The notes beneath the pieces were generated by a model that saw nothing but the letters and a program-made list of their open reading frames with translations, was not told the origin of the DNA and made no database searches. This document shows, one piece after another, positions 44,172-45,124 of a DNA stretch of 45,124 bases (position 1 is the first letter of the stretch; every line of letters begins with the position of its first letter). Both the position numbers and the translations under genes were made by a program. Source of the DNA: Planctomycetota bacterium (GTDB lineage: Bacteria; Planctomycetota; Planctomycetia; Gemmatales; Gemmataceae); contig QWOS01000037.1 in the NCBI GenBank assembly GCA_003669555.1, forward strand, positions 1 to 45,124, in the 5' to 3' direction.

Positions 44172-44801
44172 ATGGCACGCAAACCCCTACAAGCCCGCAG
44201 CATCCTCTCCACGACGAGAATGCTTGATGCCGCCGAATTGATTTTCGCCGAGGGCGGGGATAATGCCCTCACGGTAGAAGCGGTGGTCAAGCGGGCCGAG
44301 ACCTCGGTCGGCAATTTTTACGGCCGCTTCGGCGACCGCGACGGCCTCCTTCAAGCCATGCATGATCGTTTTCTGGAGCGGTTGGGGGTGGCGGGGCAGG
44401 CGGCGGTCTCTTTATCTGGCCGCGAGAAGACCTTGGGCCGTGCGATTAATGTATTCATCAAGCAAGCCTTCGCCACCTTCCACGAGCACCGGAATTCTGC
44501 TCGCTTTTTTATCCTCCACCGGTCGCTCGACCAAGGTATGCGGGCTCAGGGTATCCAGGCGAATGCCATGCTGGCCGGCATGTTCACCACGCTGGTGCTG
44601 GGTTATTCCAACGAAATTACCCACAATTGTCCGAAGATCGCCGCCGATGTGGCTTACCGCCTGACTTTTGCGGCCGTTATGCAGCAGGTGATGTTCGACA
44701 ACCACGAGGTCAGTGGCGTGTCGATTGCCAACCGGACCCTGGTGCGTGAAGTCACACATTGTCTGGTGACCTACCTGAAATCTCCCACCAAGACAGCATG
44801 A
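44172..44801 (+). CDS. TetR/AcrR-family transcriptional regulator
   Basis: A 209-residue repressor-type regulator. ATG 44172 (MARKPLQARSILSTTRMLDA) begins the N-terminal helix-turn-helix domain; ATG 44157 adds five residues. The HTH follows: AAELIFAEGGDNALTVEAVV, KRAETSVGNFYGRFGDRDGL, ending LLQAMHDRFLERL, the classic TetR pattern in which the recognition helix contains VGNFYxxFxxRDGL. The C-terminal ligand and dimerisation domain (residues 60-209) is helical. No nearby target gene is evident, and the flanking DNA is transposon debris, so its regulon cannot be told. Intact reading frame. Confidence 0.9.
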   Translation: MARKPLQARSILSTTRMLDAAELIFAEGGDNALTVEAVVKRAETSVGNFYGRFGDRDGLLQAMHDRFLERLGVAGQAAVSLSGREKTLGRAINVFIKQAFATFHEHRNSARFFILHRSLDQGMRAQGIQANAMLAGMFTTLVLGYSNEITHNCPKIAADVAYRLTFAAVMQQVMFDNHEVSGVSIANRTLVREVTHCLVTYLKSPTKTA

Positions 44802-44894
44802 TCCATTTCGGAGGCTAGCGCTCAGTCATGCCAAGGAATTAGGGTGTCCTTCAGCTGCAGGTTATGTGAGGATGGTACCAGCCAAGGAGGGTTG

Positions 44895-45124
44895 GTGCCC
44901 TGCGGAAGAAATGCATTGTGCGATTGGGTGTCAGGGCGGGGTTTGCTGGCGGAGTACATCAAGAAGCAGAAGGGAACATCGAGCAGGGTGCGGCGTGCGC
45001 AGGTGTTGCTGAAGGCGGACGCCGATGGGCCGTGCTGGACGGATACCGAAATAGCCGAAGCCTACGGTTGCCGGACGAAGACCGTGGAGAACATCCGGGA
45101 GCGGTTCGTCACGGAGGGATTCGA
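44895..45124 (+). pseudogene. IS630-family transposase, N-terminal part, cut by window edge
   Basis: The reading frame ending in the window translates as LLAEYIKKQKGTSSRVRRAQ, then VLLKADADGPCWTDTEIAEA and RTKTVENIRERFVTEG, the N-terminal HTH of an IS630-type transposase. The expected first residues (LRKKCIVRLGV) are found in the neighbouring frame from about 44900 to 44932, so a one-base frameshift seems to separate start and body. An AAGGAGG site at 44884-44890 precedes it. The rest lies outside the window, so whether the frameshift inactivates it is not decided. Confidence 0.72.

Overview
The window comes from a high-GC bacterium that is almost certainly a planctomycete, probably a Gemmatales/Pirellulales-type relative. 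The evidence is the gene families: three DUF1501 proteins, a planctomycete-cytochrome/DUF1549/DUF1553 protein, two DUF1559 pseudopilin-like proteins, a Tat-exported Gfo/Idh/MocA oxidoreductase and several secreted SGNH hydrolases. Species placement is inference; nothing here identifies a species. No tRNA, rRNA or CRISPR array was seen.

Layout. 1-2330: the end of a respiratory heme-copper oxidase cluster (ctaD partial, ctaE, ctaF) closed by a clear terminator. The oxidase carries the YSHPAV signature of A2-type enzymes. 2644-12163: exported proteins, namely a CBM9-like protein, the DUF1549/DUF1553 + DUF1501 pair, a GDSL hydrolase translationally coupled to an M20 amidohydrolase, and a lone DUF1501. 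12370-15061: a membrane acyltransferase-like protein, a pteridine-reductase-like SDR and a HemK-like methyltransferase. 15148-18268: a divergent pair, a serine beta-lactamase-like hydrolase and a metalloprotease fused to a degenerate thioredoxin fold. 18343-21848: an N-acetylneuraminate-lyase-like aldolase, then gnd and zwf of the oxidative pentose phosphate pathway. 21959-29410: a beta-propeller glycosidase-like protein, two paralogous SGNH hydrolases flanking a DUF1559/lipoprotein pair, and a sialate O-acetylesterase.

29534-35477 is the most interesting locus: an NAD-linked formate dehydrogenase operon with divergent fdhD. The molybdopterin catalytic chain is interrupted by an in-frame TGA exactly where selenocysteine sits, and a SECIS-like hairpin starts 12 nt downstream. 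The alpha subunit is also split at a domain boundary. The Mo-binding part is the first gene, a fused NuoE-NuoF diaphorase is second, and the iron-sulfur N-terminal part, including the [4Fe-4S] domain that normally begins the catalytic chain, is third.

35777-40990: a DUF1559, a DUF1501, a Gfo/Idh/MocA protein whose 3' end and stop codon are copied in a 43-44 bp tandem repeat, and a zinc-ribbon membrane protein. 41000-45124 is a decayed, mobile-rich segment: twin-hairpin intergenic repeats, an LRR pseudogene, an alpha/beta hydrolase, abutting fragments of IS4, RHS and IS66, a TetR-type regulator and the start of an IS630 transposase.

Functionally the window combines respiration and formate oxidation with secreted polysaccharide/ester hydrolysis and sugar catabolism. 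Sialic-acid-type genes (aldolase, O-acetylesterase) and NAD(P)H-yielding gnd/zwf lie within 11 kb of each other, but a shared pathway is inference.
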